Program-made: the position numbers and the translations under genes
Shown here: in pieces, positions 1-5,832 of the stretch
Layout: every line of letters starts with the position of its first letter
Numbering within the stretch: the first letter of the stretch is position 1
DNA from: Gammaproteobacteria bacterium
GTDB taxonomy: Bacteria > Pseudomonadota > Gammaproteobacteria > GCA-001735895
Assembly (NCBI GenBank): GCA_021767985.1
Contig: JAASSH010000056.1
Span: 1 to 8,766 of the forward strand
DNA length: 8,766 nucleotides
Direction of reading: 5' to 3'
The notes under the pieces: model-generated
Told to the model about the DNA's origin: nothing
Databases searched by the model: none
What the model saw: the letters and a program-made list of their open reading frames with translations, nothing else

Positions 1-161
1 ACCTGATTCTGACCAAGCCGGTACGGATGACGCTGGAGCAGGCGCTCGAGTTTATCGACGACGACGAGCTGGTCGAAGTCACGCCGAAGAATATCCGTAT
101 TCGCAAGAAACTGCTGCTCGAGCACGAGCGCAAGCGAGCTTCTCGCAGTAGCGCCGCCTGA
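1..161 (+). CDS. typA: TypA/BipA ribosome-associated GTPase, C-terminal end (partial)
   Basis: This is the last 52 codons of a gene entering from the left; the reading frame starts at base 3 and ends in TGA at 159-161. The translated stretch contains [19 protein letters not shown] followed by a basic I-R-I-R-K-K segment, which is the conserved C-terminal signature of TypA/BipA. This translation-factor GTPase resembles EF-G/LepA and binds the ribosome, with roles in 50S assembly and stress adaptation. The GTPase domain lies outside the window, so only the C-terminal domain is seen. The tail ends in a short Ser/Ala/Arg-rich extension. No terminator-like hairpin follows. A promoter-like sequence appears within 50 bp, so the next genes are probably a separate transcription unit. 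Confidence 0.9.
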   Translation, partial: LILTKPVRMTLEQALEFIDDDELVEVTPKNIRIRKKLLLEHERKRASRSSAA

Positions 162-182
162 ATCCCCGGAATTAGTGTGCTT

Positions 183-209
183 TTGTTGACCGGCACGCCC
201 CTCTATAAT
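183..209 (+). promoter_or_regulatory. Candidate sigma-70 promoter for the 241-1998 operon
   Basis: A perfect TATAAT hexamer lies at 204-209 in the only gap upstream of the + strand operon, placing a start site near 216 and a leader of about 25 bases. The -35 is ambiguous. TTGACC at 186-191 is a good match but is only 12 bases from the -10. TTGTTG at 183-188 gives a more acceptable 15-base spacer but a weaker match. The -10 is seen directly; promoter function is inference. Confidence 0.45.
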
Positions 210-240
210 CACGCGGTATTGCAAGACTGAAACTCCGCGC

Positions 241-783
241 ATGACGTTTTTCCTCAAGCTGCGCCACTGGGAGCTGTTCCTGATGCTGGCGTTGCCGACC
301 ATCATGAGCCTGATGTTCGATCTCCCGCTCGAACCGCTGGTGGTAGCGACGATCGGCCTGTTCATGATGCTGGTGCTGTTCGGCTGGATGTTCAGCATCG
401 GTGCCTGGGCGAATCGACATTTGCCCGAGTCGCGTCGGCGCAGTCCGCTTCCGTTTGCGGTCGGCCTGCTGCTGCCGCTCGTCTACCTGTTGATGTACAT
501 CTTCCTGTATATCCCCCTGCTGCAGGAAGGCGTGCCGTCGAAACCGCCGCTCTGGCTGCTGCCGATGCACATGTTGTCGATGGTCGGCATTTTTTACGGC
601 CTTTGGTATACCGCGCGTCAGCTCAAGTCGCTACAGGAAAACACCGATGCCGATTTCATGATTTTCAGCAGCACCTTTTTCATGCTGTTCATCTTTCCGC
701 TCGGCATCTGGCTGATTCAGCCGAGCGTCAATCAACTTTATGCCAGGCTGGAACAGGAACCGGCGGACCCGGATGAAGACTAG
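241..783 (+). CDS. Uncharacterised five-helix inner-membrane protein
   Basis: This 180-residue protein is strongly hydrophobic. I see five likely membrane segments at about residues 9-27, 33-55, 70-93, 103-124 and 139-159. The charges fit an N-in, C-out topology: the loop after helix 2 has an Arg triplet (residues 65-67), the loop after helix 4 has Arg/Lys, and the C-terminal tail is acidic (EQEPADPDED). I recognise no catalytic or transport motif and no known family, and there is no cleavable signal peptide. The start is the first ATG after the TATAAT box, although no clear Shine-Dalgarno precedes it. Its last 11 bases overlap the start of the cyclotransferase-like gene, so the two are probably co-translated. 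Function is unknown; a membrane partner of the two soluble gamma-glutamyl-type enzymes downstream is only a guess. Confidence 0.75.
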   Translation: MTFFLKLRHWELFLMLALPTIMSLMFDLPLEPLVVATIGLFMMLVLFGWMFSIGAWANRHLPESRRRSPLPFAVGLLLPLVYLLMYIFLYIPLLQEGVPSKPPLWLLPMHMLSMVGIFYGLWYTARQLKSLQENTDADFMIFSSTFFMLFIFPLGIWLIQPSVNQLYARLEQEPADPDED

Positions 784-1279
784 TTACTTCGCTTTCGGCT
801 CCAACCTGTCGAGCCCGCGCCTGCTGGAGCGAATCCCGCAGGCCTCGAAACACTGCGTCGCGACGCTGCATCAGCACCAGCTTTGCTGGCACAAGAAAGG
901 GCAGGATTTATCGGGCAAGTGCGACATCGCTTTCACCGGCAATGCGCGAGACATCGTCTACGGCGTTGTCTACCTGATGACGCACGACGACAAGCTCGAA
1001 CTGGATGTTTACGAAGGTGCCGGTATCGGCTACGAGCGCCGCGAGATCCAGGTTACCGCTCTGCACGGCGAGGTCATCGACGTCTTTACCTACTTCGCGC
1101 TCGAAGTCGACCGGCGGCGACAGCCCTATCACTGGTACAAGGAGCACGTGCTGCGCGGCGCGCTGGAGCATGAATTTCCGTCGCATTATGTCGAACACAT
1201 CGAGCGCACGCGGTCGATCGACGATCACGACGACGAGCGTCATTTGCGGGAACTCTCAATCTACCTGGAAGACCAATGA
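773..1279 (+). CDS. Gamma-glutamylcyclotransferase-like protein (GGCT/AIG2 fold)
   Basis: This is a 168-residue protein of the gamma-glutamylcyclotransferase-like superfamily. These cytoplasmic enzymes cyclise a gamma-glutamyl group to 5-oxoproline and release the attached amine or amino acid. Near the N-terminus it has YFAFGSNL (residues 5-12), the substrate-binding loop signature of the fold. It also has DVYEGAGIGYERREI (78-92), where Glu81 sits at the position of the catalytic acid. The frame is open further upstream to an ATG at 740. I chose the ATG at 773 because family members begin just before Y-x-A-F-G-S-N and the extra residues (PGWNRNRRTR) look like read-through of the neighbouring gene. 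It overlaps the membrane-protein gene by 11 bp and the amidotransferase by 4 bp (ATGA). The natural substrate cannot be read from sequence; glutathione, gamma-glutamyl amino acids and gamma-glutamyl amines are all possible. Confidence 0.82.
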   Translation: MKTSYFAFGSNLSSPRLLERIPQASKHCVATLHQHQLCWHKKGQDLSGKCDIAFTGNARDIVYGVVYLMTHDDKLELDVYEGAGIGYERREIQVTALHGEVIDVFTYFALEVDRRRQPYHWYKEHVLRGALEHEFPSHYVEHIERTRSIDDHDDERHLRELSIYLEDQ

Positions 1280-1998
1280 AAAATATCCTGGTGTTACAAC
1301 ATATCGCAATCGAAGACCCCGGCTATATCAGGGACCTGATGGAAGCCGACGGATACAGGTTGACACAGATCGAGCTCGACGAAGGCGAAACCATTCCGGC
1401 CGACTTCGGCGACTATGACGCAATGCTTTGCATGGGCGGTCCGATGGACACCTGGATGGAAGACGAGTACCCGTGGCTGGTCGAGGAAAAAAAGCGCATA
1501 CGCGAATGGGTCGTGGACCTGCAAAAACCCTTCCTCGGATTTTGCCTCGGCTGCCAACTTCTCGGCGAGGTACTCGGTGGCAAGGTGCAGCCGTCGGACC
1601 CGCCGGAAATCGGCGTGCTAGATATCGATATGACGCCGGCGGCACGACAGGACGCGCTATTCGGCGACTATCCGGAAAGTATCGCGGCAGTGCAGTGGCA
1701 TTCTTACGAGGTGGGCGATCTCGAGCACAACGCCGAGGTGACCGTGCTGGGTTCCTCGGACAGCACTCGCTACCAGATTTTTAAATATCGCGAGCACGCC
1801 TACGCGGTGCAGTTTCACGTCGAAGTGCGCGCCGATACGGTGATGCAGTGGGGATGCGTTCCGGAGTACAGGTCGGCGCTCGAAAACAGTCTGGGCGCCG
1901 ATGCGCTCGGGCAATTCGACCAGCAGGCGCGCGCCGCGATGCCGGAGATGAACCGGCTGGCGCAACTGCTCTACGAAAACTTTAAAAAAATACTATAA
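1276..1998 (+). CDS. Class I glutamine amidotransferase-like protein (GMP synthase-type GATase1 domain)
   Basis: This 240-residue stand-alone GATase1 protein resembles the glutamine amidotransferase domain of GMP synthase, whose Cys-His-Glu triad hydrolyses the gamma-amide of glutamine or related gamma-glutamyl compounds. The nucleophile elbow is GFCLGCQLLG with Cys90. The oxyanion-side motif MGGPM is at 53-57, and the His-Glu pair is in AVQFHVE (His181, Glu183). A further conserved-type WHS lies at 141-143. No synthetase domain is attached and about 55 C-terminal residues follow the triad, as in the soluble GMP-synthase-like amidotransferases commonly annotated in bacteria. Its ATG overlaps the upstream TGA (ATGA), indicating translational coupling. 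Its last six bases overlap the convergent gene on the other strand. The physiological substrate is unknown; coupling to a gamma-glutamylcyclotransferase suggests gamma-glutamyl turnover, but this is inference. Confidence 0.85.
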   Translation: MKNILVLQHIAIEDPGYIRDLMEADGYRLTQIELDEGETIPADFGDYDAMLCMGGPMDTWMEDEYPWLVEEKKRIREWVVDLQKPFLGFCLGCQLLGEVLGGKVQPSDPPEIGVLDIDMTPAARQDALFGDYPESIAAVQWHSYEVGDLEHNAEVTVLGSSDSTRYQIFKYREHAYAVQFHVEVRADTVMQWGCVPEYRSALENSLGADALGQFDQQARAAMPEMNRLAQLLYENFKKIL

Positions 1999-2520
1999 CC
2001 GCGGCGTGAAGGCGAGCACCCGCACCTTGCCCGGCAGCGTGGGGTTGAACAGGTGATTGTGCCAGTAGGTTGCCTGGAACAGCTCATCGTCCTGGTCCAG
2101 CGACCTGACATCGAAATCGAAAGCATGCTCGATGCTGCCCTCGGCGAACCGCAACTTGCACTGCCCCGCCTTTAGCAAGGCGTAGGCGACTGAAGAATCG
2201 TCGCTGAACAGCGCGGTTAATTCGTTCATGAACTGATCGGTTTCGTGGTAATGCAGTTCGGCCAGGATCCGCAGGCCATTCTTTACCCACTGACTGGAAT
2301 CGTGCGTTTTGCGGATGATATGACGGAACTCGCTGGTGCGATCGGCCGAGTTCACGCGGTTGATCAGGAAGTTGATCCGGGCCTGCTCGTCACCCCCGGC
2401 AACCGCGTGTATACCGGCGCTCATGCCCTCGCTGGGACGACCGCCGCGCTCGCGCATGGCGAGCTTGCGCAGGCGGCACTGCCAGGAAATGAAACTTTGA
2501 TACTGTTCGGTTAAATCCAT
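1993..2520 (-). CDS. Conserved-looking hypothetical protein
   Basis: This is a soluble 175-residue protein that I cannot assign to a named family. Its N-terminus is basic and aromatic (SFISWQCRLRKLAMRERGGR, residues 9-28). The middle has EFRHIIRKTHD (64-74), and the C-terminus has a His/Asn-rich segment, ATYWHNHLFNPTLPG (149-163). These look like conserved signature blocks and the reading frame is clean, so I regard it as a real gene. I have an unverified memory of similar proteins in other proteobacteria. The ATG at 2520 sits in A/T-rich DNA without a clear Shine-Dalgarno. The gene lies 82 bp downstream of fhs on the same strand and could be its last operon member. Its 3' end overlaps the amidotransferase gene by six bases on the opposite strand. 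Function is unknown. Confidence 0.7.
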   Translation of the reverse strand: MDLTEQYQSFISWQCRLRKLAMRERGGRPSEGMSAGIHAVAGGDEQARINFLINRVNSADRTSEFRHIIRKTHDSSQWVKNGLRILAELHYHETDQFMNELTALFSDDSSVAYALLKAGQCKLRFAEGSIEHAFDFDVRSLDQDDELFQATYWHNHLFNPTLPGKVRVLAFTPRL

Positions 2521-2602
2521 AAATTAAATACGCTTCGACACCGGAAACAGTTTACCCGCTTCGCTTCGGAGTACCGAATTTTCGGCGCCGTTGTCGCTCG
2601 AT
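2521..2602. other. Short gap between fhs and the hypothetical gene
   Basis: This 82-bp spacer contains a small inverted repeat, CCGAA-TT-TTCGG, near 2575-2586. There is no T-run after it in the fhs direction, so it is not a convincing terminator. The end next to the hypothetical gene is A/T-rich. No clear promoter is seen. Confidence 0.35.
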
Positions 2603-4276
2603 CTAGAATAATCCCTCGACCTGGCCGTCCGCATTCAGGTGGATATTGTCCGCCGAGGGTACCCGCGGCAGTCCCGGCATGGTCATGATATCGCCACAAA
2701 CCGCAACGATGAACTCGGCGCCGGCCGACAGGCGCACTTCACGAATCGGCACTTCGTGCCCGCTGGGCGCGCCAATCAGCGAAGGGTCGGTGGAAAAACT
2801 GTACTGGGTCTTGGCCATACACACCGGGAAGTGGCCGTATCCATCGGCTTCGAAGCGAGCAAACTGATCGCGTACTTTCTTATCGGCGATGATATCGTCG
2901 GCGCCGTAGAGCGTACGCGCGATATGGCGCGCCTTGTCCCATAAGGACATGTCGTCATCATACAGCGTGTGGAACTGCGACTGCCCGGAATCGGCAACCT
3001 CGGCGACGTGCCGCGCCAGTTCCTGGGTTCCCTTGCTGCCCTCGCCCCAGTGGTTACAGTCGAAGGCCTTGACCTCGAATTCGTCACAAAACTCGCGGAT
3101 CGCATTCAGTTCAGCCTCGGTGTCGGCGGAAAAGCGGTTGATCGCGACCGTCACCGGCACGCCGAACTGCTTCAGGTTACGAATATGCCGACCGAGATTG
3201 TCGCAGCCCCTGACAATGGCCTCGACGTTTTCACCGGCAAGTTGATCCTTGGCGACGCCGCCATGCATTTTCAGCGCGCGCGCGGTCGCGACCAGCACCA
3301 CCGCGTCGGGGCTCAGGCCGGCTTTGCGGCACTTGATATCGAAGAATTTCTCGGCGCCGAGGTCGGCGCCGAAACCGGCTTCGGTGACGACATAGTCGGC
3401 GAGCTTGAGCGCGGTTTTGGTGGCGATCACCGAGTTGCAACCGTGCGCGATATTGGCAAACGGACCGCCATGAATGAAGGCCGGGTTGTTTTCCAGCGTC
3501 TGTACCAGGTTCGGCATGAAGGCATCCTTCAGCAATACCGTCATCGCACCCGGCGCGTTGACGTCGCGCGCAAGCACCGGCTTCTGGTCGCGCGTGTAGC
3601 CGACCACGATGTTGCCGATGCGGCGGCTCAGGTCATCGAGATCGGTGGCGAGACAGAAGATCGCCATGATTTCGGACGCCACGGTAATGTCGAAGCCGCT
3701 CTCGCGCGGGGTACCGTTGCCCGGGCCGCCAAGGCCGATGGTGATGTCGCGCAGCGTGCGGTCGTTCATGTCCATGACCCGCTTCCAGGTAATGCGACGC
3801 GCGTCGATACCCGACTTGTTCTCCCACTGCACGTGGTTATCGACCAGCGCCGACAGCAGGTTGTGCGCGGCACCGATAGCGTGGAAGTCGCCGGTGAAGT
3901 GCAGGTTGATATCTTCCATCGGCACTACCTGCGCGTAGCCGCCGCCGGCCGCTCCACCCTTCATGCCGAAACAGGGGCCGAGGCTCGGCTCGCGCAGGCA
4001 CATGACGGCTTTCTTGCCGATGCTGTTGAGTCCGTCGCCCAGCCCGACCGTGGTCGTGGTCTTGCCCTCGCCCGCCGGCGTCGGTGAAATCGCGGTGACC
4101 AGGATCAGCTTGCCATCAGGCTTGTCCTGCAACGAGTTGATGAACTCGGAAGTCAGCTTCGCCTTGTCATGCCCGTAGGGTTTGAAATCGTCCGGGGAAA
4201 TATCGAGCTTGTGCGCGATTTCCGTGATCGGTTTCAGGGTTGCTTCACGAGCAATTTCGATATCACTTTTTGCCAT
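2603..4276 (-). CDS. fhs: Formate--tetrahydrofolate ligase (10-formyl-THF synthetase)
   Basis: The enzyme catalyses formate + ATP + tetrahydrofolate to 10-formyltetrahydrofolate in the cytoplasm, linking free formate to the folate one-carbon pool. The protein is full length (557 residues, normal for the family). It has the P-loop [10 protein letters not shown] (66-75) and the block [19 protein letters not shown] with [14 protein letters not shown] after it, both family signatures. It also has [20 protein letters not shown] in the middle and the C-terminal [12 protein letters not shown]. Two ATG codons are adjacent (4279 and 4276). I chose 4276 because the GGAG at 4283-4286 is then six bases away instead of three; the difference is one residue. 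It lies in the same direction as the glutamine synthetase but behind a 185-bp gap with repeats and a mini-ORF, so it may have its own control. Next to amine-assimilation genes it could handle formate from methyl-group oxidation; purine and serine supply are alternatives. Confidence 0.97.
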   Translation of the reverse strand: MAKSDIEIAREATLKPITEIAHKLDISPDDFKPYGHDKAKLTSEFINSLQDKPDGKLILVTAISPTPAGEGKTTTTVGLGDGLNSIGKKAVMCLREPSLGPCFGMKGGAAGGGYAQVVPMEDINLHFTGDFHAIGAAHNLLSALVDNHVQWENKSGIDARRITWKRVMDMNDRTLRDITIGLGGPGNGTPRESGFDITVASEIMAIFCLATDLDDLSRRIGNIVVGYTRDQKPVLARDVNAPGAMTVLLKDAFMPNLVQTLENNPAFIHGGPFANIAHGCNSVIATKTALKLADYVVTEAGFGADLGAEKFFDIKCRKAGLSPDAVVLVATARALKMHGGVAKDQLAGENVEAIVRGCDNLGRHIRNLKQFGVPVTVAINRFSADTEAELNAIREFCDEFEVKAFDCNHWGEGSKGTQELARHVAEVADSGQSQFHTLYDDDMSLWDKARHIARTLYGADDIIADKKVRDQFARFEADGYGHFPVCMAKTQYSFSTDPSLIGAPSGHEVPIREVRLSAGAEFIVAVCGDIMTMPGLPRVPSADNIHLNADGQVEGLF

Positions 4277-4282
4277 CATTAT

Positions 4283-4286
4283 CTCC
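4283..4286 (-). promoter_or_regulatory. Ribosome binding site of fhs
   Basis: GGAG on the - strand lies three bases before the first ATG (4279) and six before the second (4276). The spacing favours the second ATG as the true start. Confidence 0.6.
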
Positions 4287-4297
4287 GTAGAAAATTA

Positions 4298-4324
4298 TCA
4301 ACGGTTATATGCGTCTGCGCGCAT
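4298..4324 (-). CDS. Candidate eight-codon leader ORF ahead of fhs
   Basis: On the - strand an ATG at 4324 begins an eight-codon frame (MRADAYNR) ending in TGA at 4298-4300, 21 bases before the fhs ATG. It is preceded by GGAGGT at 4329-4334, the best Shine-Dalgarno sequence I saw in the window, with four bases between it and the ATG. The site also lies in a small predicted hairpin: GCATG (4334-4338) pairs with CATGC (4321-4325), placing most of the Shine-Dalgarno in the loop and the ATG in the stem. No run of one amino acid suggests classical attenuation. It may be a translated leader coupled to fhs, or a chance match. Expression is unproven. Confidence 0.35.
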   Translation of the reverse strand: MRADAYNR

Positions 4325-4399
4325 GTTTACCTCCATGCAGGCTGGTGCCGGCAGGATTCCCAGTCGGCGTATCATAGGGGGTCGGTAGCTGCGAAAGTA

Positions 4400-4449
4400 T
4401 CGCGAAAGCGACACTTAAAATGTCGGGGACAGTATAAATACTGTCCCCG
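4400..4449. repeat. Chain of three overlapping inverted repeats (REP-like or terminator-like)
   Basis: The largest element has perfect 12-bp arms, CGGGGACAGTAT at 4424-4435 and ATACTGTCCCCG at 4438-4449, around two central adenines. It shares its edge with a second repeat, CGACA (4409-4413) pairing with TGTCG (4421-4425). That in turn overlaps a third, TCGC-GAAA-GCGA (4400-4411). Transcripts from glnT on the - strand would meet the strong hairpin 13 bases after the stop codon. Only a short U-rich stretch (ACATTTTAAG) follows, so it is a poor classical terminator but could still stabilise the 3' end or reduce read-through into fhs. The GGGGACAGTAT core resembles palindromes I recall near REP-associated (IS200-like) transposase genes in proteobacteria; that link is from memory and no transposase is present here. 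Confidence 0.7.
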
Positions 4450-4461
4450 TGTTTCGAATTT

Positions 4462-5778
4462 CTAGCAGTCGAGGGTGTTGTCTCTTTCCCAGCTACTCAG
4501 ATGCGTGGCGTAGCTGTCCCAGGCCTGCATCTTGAGCTTGACGTAGGCGTCGACCAGCTCGTCACCGAGACCTTCGCGAATTATCTTGTTCTTGTCGAAC
4601 TGGCGGATCGCGTCGAGCAGGTTGAGCGGCAGCATGCGCGCGCTCTTGGCGCGATGCCCTTCCTCGTACATGTTGAGATGGGTCGGCTCGCCCGGATCGC
4701 GCTTGTTGGCAATACCGTCGAGCATGGCCACCAGCACGCTGGCCTGCAACAGGTAAGGATTGGCGGCGCCATCCATCAGGCGCAACTCGAAACGTCCGTC
4801 CTCGGGCACGCGAATCATGTGGGTGCGGTTGTTGCCCGCGTAGGTGACCGCGTTCGGCGACCAGGTCGCGCCCGACATCGTGCGCGGCGCGTTGATGCGC
4901 TTGTAACTGTTGACGGTCGGGTTGAAGATCGCGGCCAGGTCGGAGGCCGAGTGCATGATGCCGCCCAGGGCCTTGTAGGCGAGCGGCGATAGTCCCAGAC
5001 CGCGCGGATCCTTGCGGCTGGTTTCGAACAGGTTTTTCTTGCCGGCGCGATCCCAAAGCGAAACGTGCGCGTGACAACCGTTACCGGTCAAGTGCTTAAA
5101 TGGCTTCGGCATAAAGGTCGCGCGCATGCCGTGCTGTTCGGCAATCGACTTGACCATGAACTTGAAGAACACGTGCTTGTCAGCAGTTTTCAACGCGTCG
5201 TCGTAATCCCAGTTCATCTCGAACTGGCCGTTGGCGTCCTCGTGGTCGTTCTGGTAGGGATTCCAGCCGAGCTTCAGCATGCAATCGCAGATATGGCCGA
5301 CCACCGGGTACTGTCGCATCAGCGCGAGCTGGTCGTAACAGGGCTTGGGCTGGGTATCGTGGCTATCTGCAATGTTTTCGCCATCCGGCGTTATCAGGTG
5401 GTACTCGCACTCGACCCCGGTCTTCATGCGGTAACCTTTTTTCTGCGCCTTGGCGAGTTGCCTTTTCAGCGCCACCCGCGGCGAAGCCTCTACCTCTTTG
5501 CCGTCCATCCACAGGTCGCCCGCGACCCAGCCAATCTCGGGATTCCACGGTAACTGGATCAGGCTATCCGGATCCGGGATCGCAAACATGTCGGGATGCG
5601 CCGGGGTCATATCGAGCCAGGCCGCGAACCCGGCAAAGCCGGCGCCGTCTTTCTGCATCCCCTTGATCGCGCGCGCCGGCACCAGCTTGGCGCGTAGCAC
5701 GCCGAACAGGTCGACCCAGCTCACCAGGAAATACTTTATCTTTTTTGCTTTTGCGATCGCTTCGAGATCTTTGGCCAC
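4462..5778 (-). CDS. glnT: Type III glutamine synthetase-like ligase (GlnT; possibly gamma-glutamylmethylamide synthetase GmaS)
   Basis: This 438-residue member of the glutamine synthetase superfamily forms a gamma-amide from glutamate, ATP and ammonia (or methylamine, in GmaS). The N-terminal beta-grasp part includes FLVSWVDLFGVLRAKLVP (17-34). Catalytic-domain metal ligands are in GVECEYHL (Glu123, Glu125) and DANGQFEMNW (Glu187). The ATP/glutamate sites are GNGCHAHVS (His236), NSYKRINAP (290-298), NRTHMIRVP (317-325) and RFELRLMDGAANPYL (329-343). All key residues are present, so it should be active. The start is GTG, supported by an AGGGGGT ribosome site six bases upstream and the usual family N-terminus (M-A-K-D-L). 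It is 54 bp downstream of the oxidoreductase fusion and in line with a split-type glutamate synthase gene, the setting of both glnT (glx cluster) and gmaS (N-methylglutamate pathway). Sequence alone does not tell ammonia from methylamine use. Confidence 0.9.
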   Translation of the reverse strand: MAKDLEAIAKAKKIKYFLVSWVDLFGVLRAKLVPARAIKGMQKDGAGFAGFAAWLDMTPAHPDMFAIPDPDSLIQLPWNPEIGWVAGDLWMDGKEVEASPRVALKRQLAKAQKKGYRMKTGVECEYHLITPDGENIADSHDTQPKPCYDQLALMRQYPVVGHICDCMLKLGWNPYQNDHEDANGQFEMNWDYDDALKTADKHVFFKFMVKSIAEQHGMRATFMPKPFKHLTGNGCHAHVSLWDRAGKKNLFETSRKDPRGLGLSPLAYKALGGIMHSASDLAAIFNPTVNSYKRINAPRTMSGATWSPNAVTYAGNNRTHMIRVPEDGRFELRLMDGAANPYLLQASVLVAMLDGIANKRDPGEPTHLNMYEEGHRAKSARMLPLNLLDAIRQFDKNKIIREGLGDELVDAYVKLKMQAWDSYATHLSSWERDNTLDC

Positions 5779-5784
5779 TTTATA

Positions 5785-5791
5785 CCCCCTT
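5785..5791 (-). promoter_or_regulatory. Ribosome binding site supporting the GTG start of glnT
   Basis: AGGGGGT on the - strand precedes the GTG at 5778 with about six bases between. It decides the start in favour of GTG over internal ATG codons. I see no convincing promoter in the 54-bp gap, so glnT is probably transcribed with the genes to its right. Confidence 0.6.
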
Positions 5792-5832
5792 AGGCTTTAT
5801 GGTTATATCGATGCTGGCATTCTAATGACAGA

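Larger units (their letters stand above)
4280..4461. other. Longest intergenic stretch of the window (fhs-glnT gap)
   Basis: This gap is 182 bp. From the glnT side it holds a 12-bp-arm palindrome (4424-4449), two smaller overlapping inverted repeats (4400-4425), a weak TATGAT -10-like hexamer on the - strand (4371-4376) with no good -35, the candidate leader ORF (4298-4324) and the fhs ribosome binding site. No protein gene of normal size and no tRNA-like structure is visible. It is the likely place for fhs-specific control. Confidence 0.6.

Noticed and set aside
172..570. Open frames on the - strand opposite the membrane protein
   Set aside because: The translation is dominated by Gln, Arg and His, the usual antisense image of a hydrophobic membrane protein gene, and it also runs across the promoter region.
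740..772. Upstream ATG at 740 as start of the cyclotransferase-like gene
   Set aside because: It would add 11 residues encoded entirely within the membrane-protein gene and absent from the usual family N-terminus; the ATG at 773 directly precedes the conserved YFAFGSN.
2969..4087. A 372-codon open frame on the + strand, antisense to fhs
   Set aside because: fhs is a certain full-length gene here. The antisense product has no motif, no ribosome site and a composition typical of a shadow frame.
4371..4393. TATGAT hexamer on the - strand as an fhs promoter
   Set aside because: No acceptable -35 hexamer lies 15-19 bases upstream (the sequence there is TACTTT-like), so it is too weak to call.
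4424..4449. Calling the large palindrome a classical intrinsic terminator of glnT
   Set aside because: The stem is strong but no run of T residues follows directly; only ACATTTTAAG is present, so it is recorded as a repeat with possible 3'-end function.
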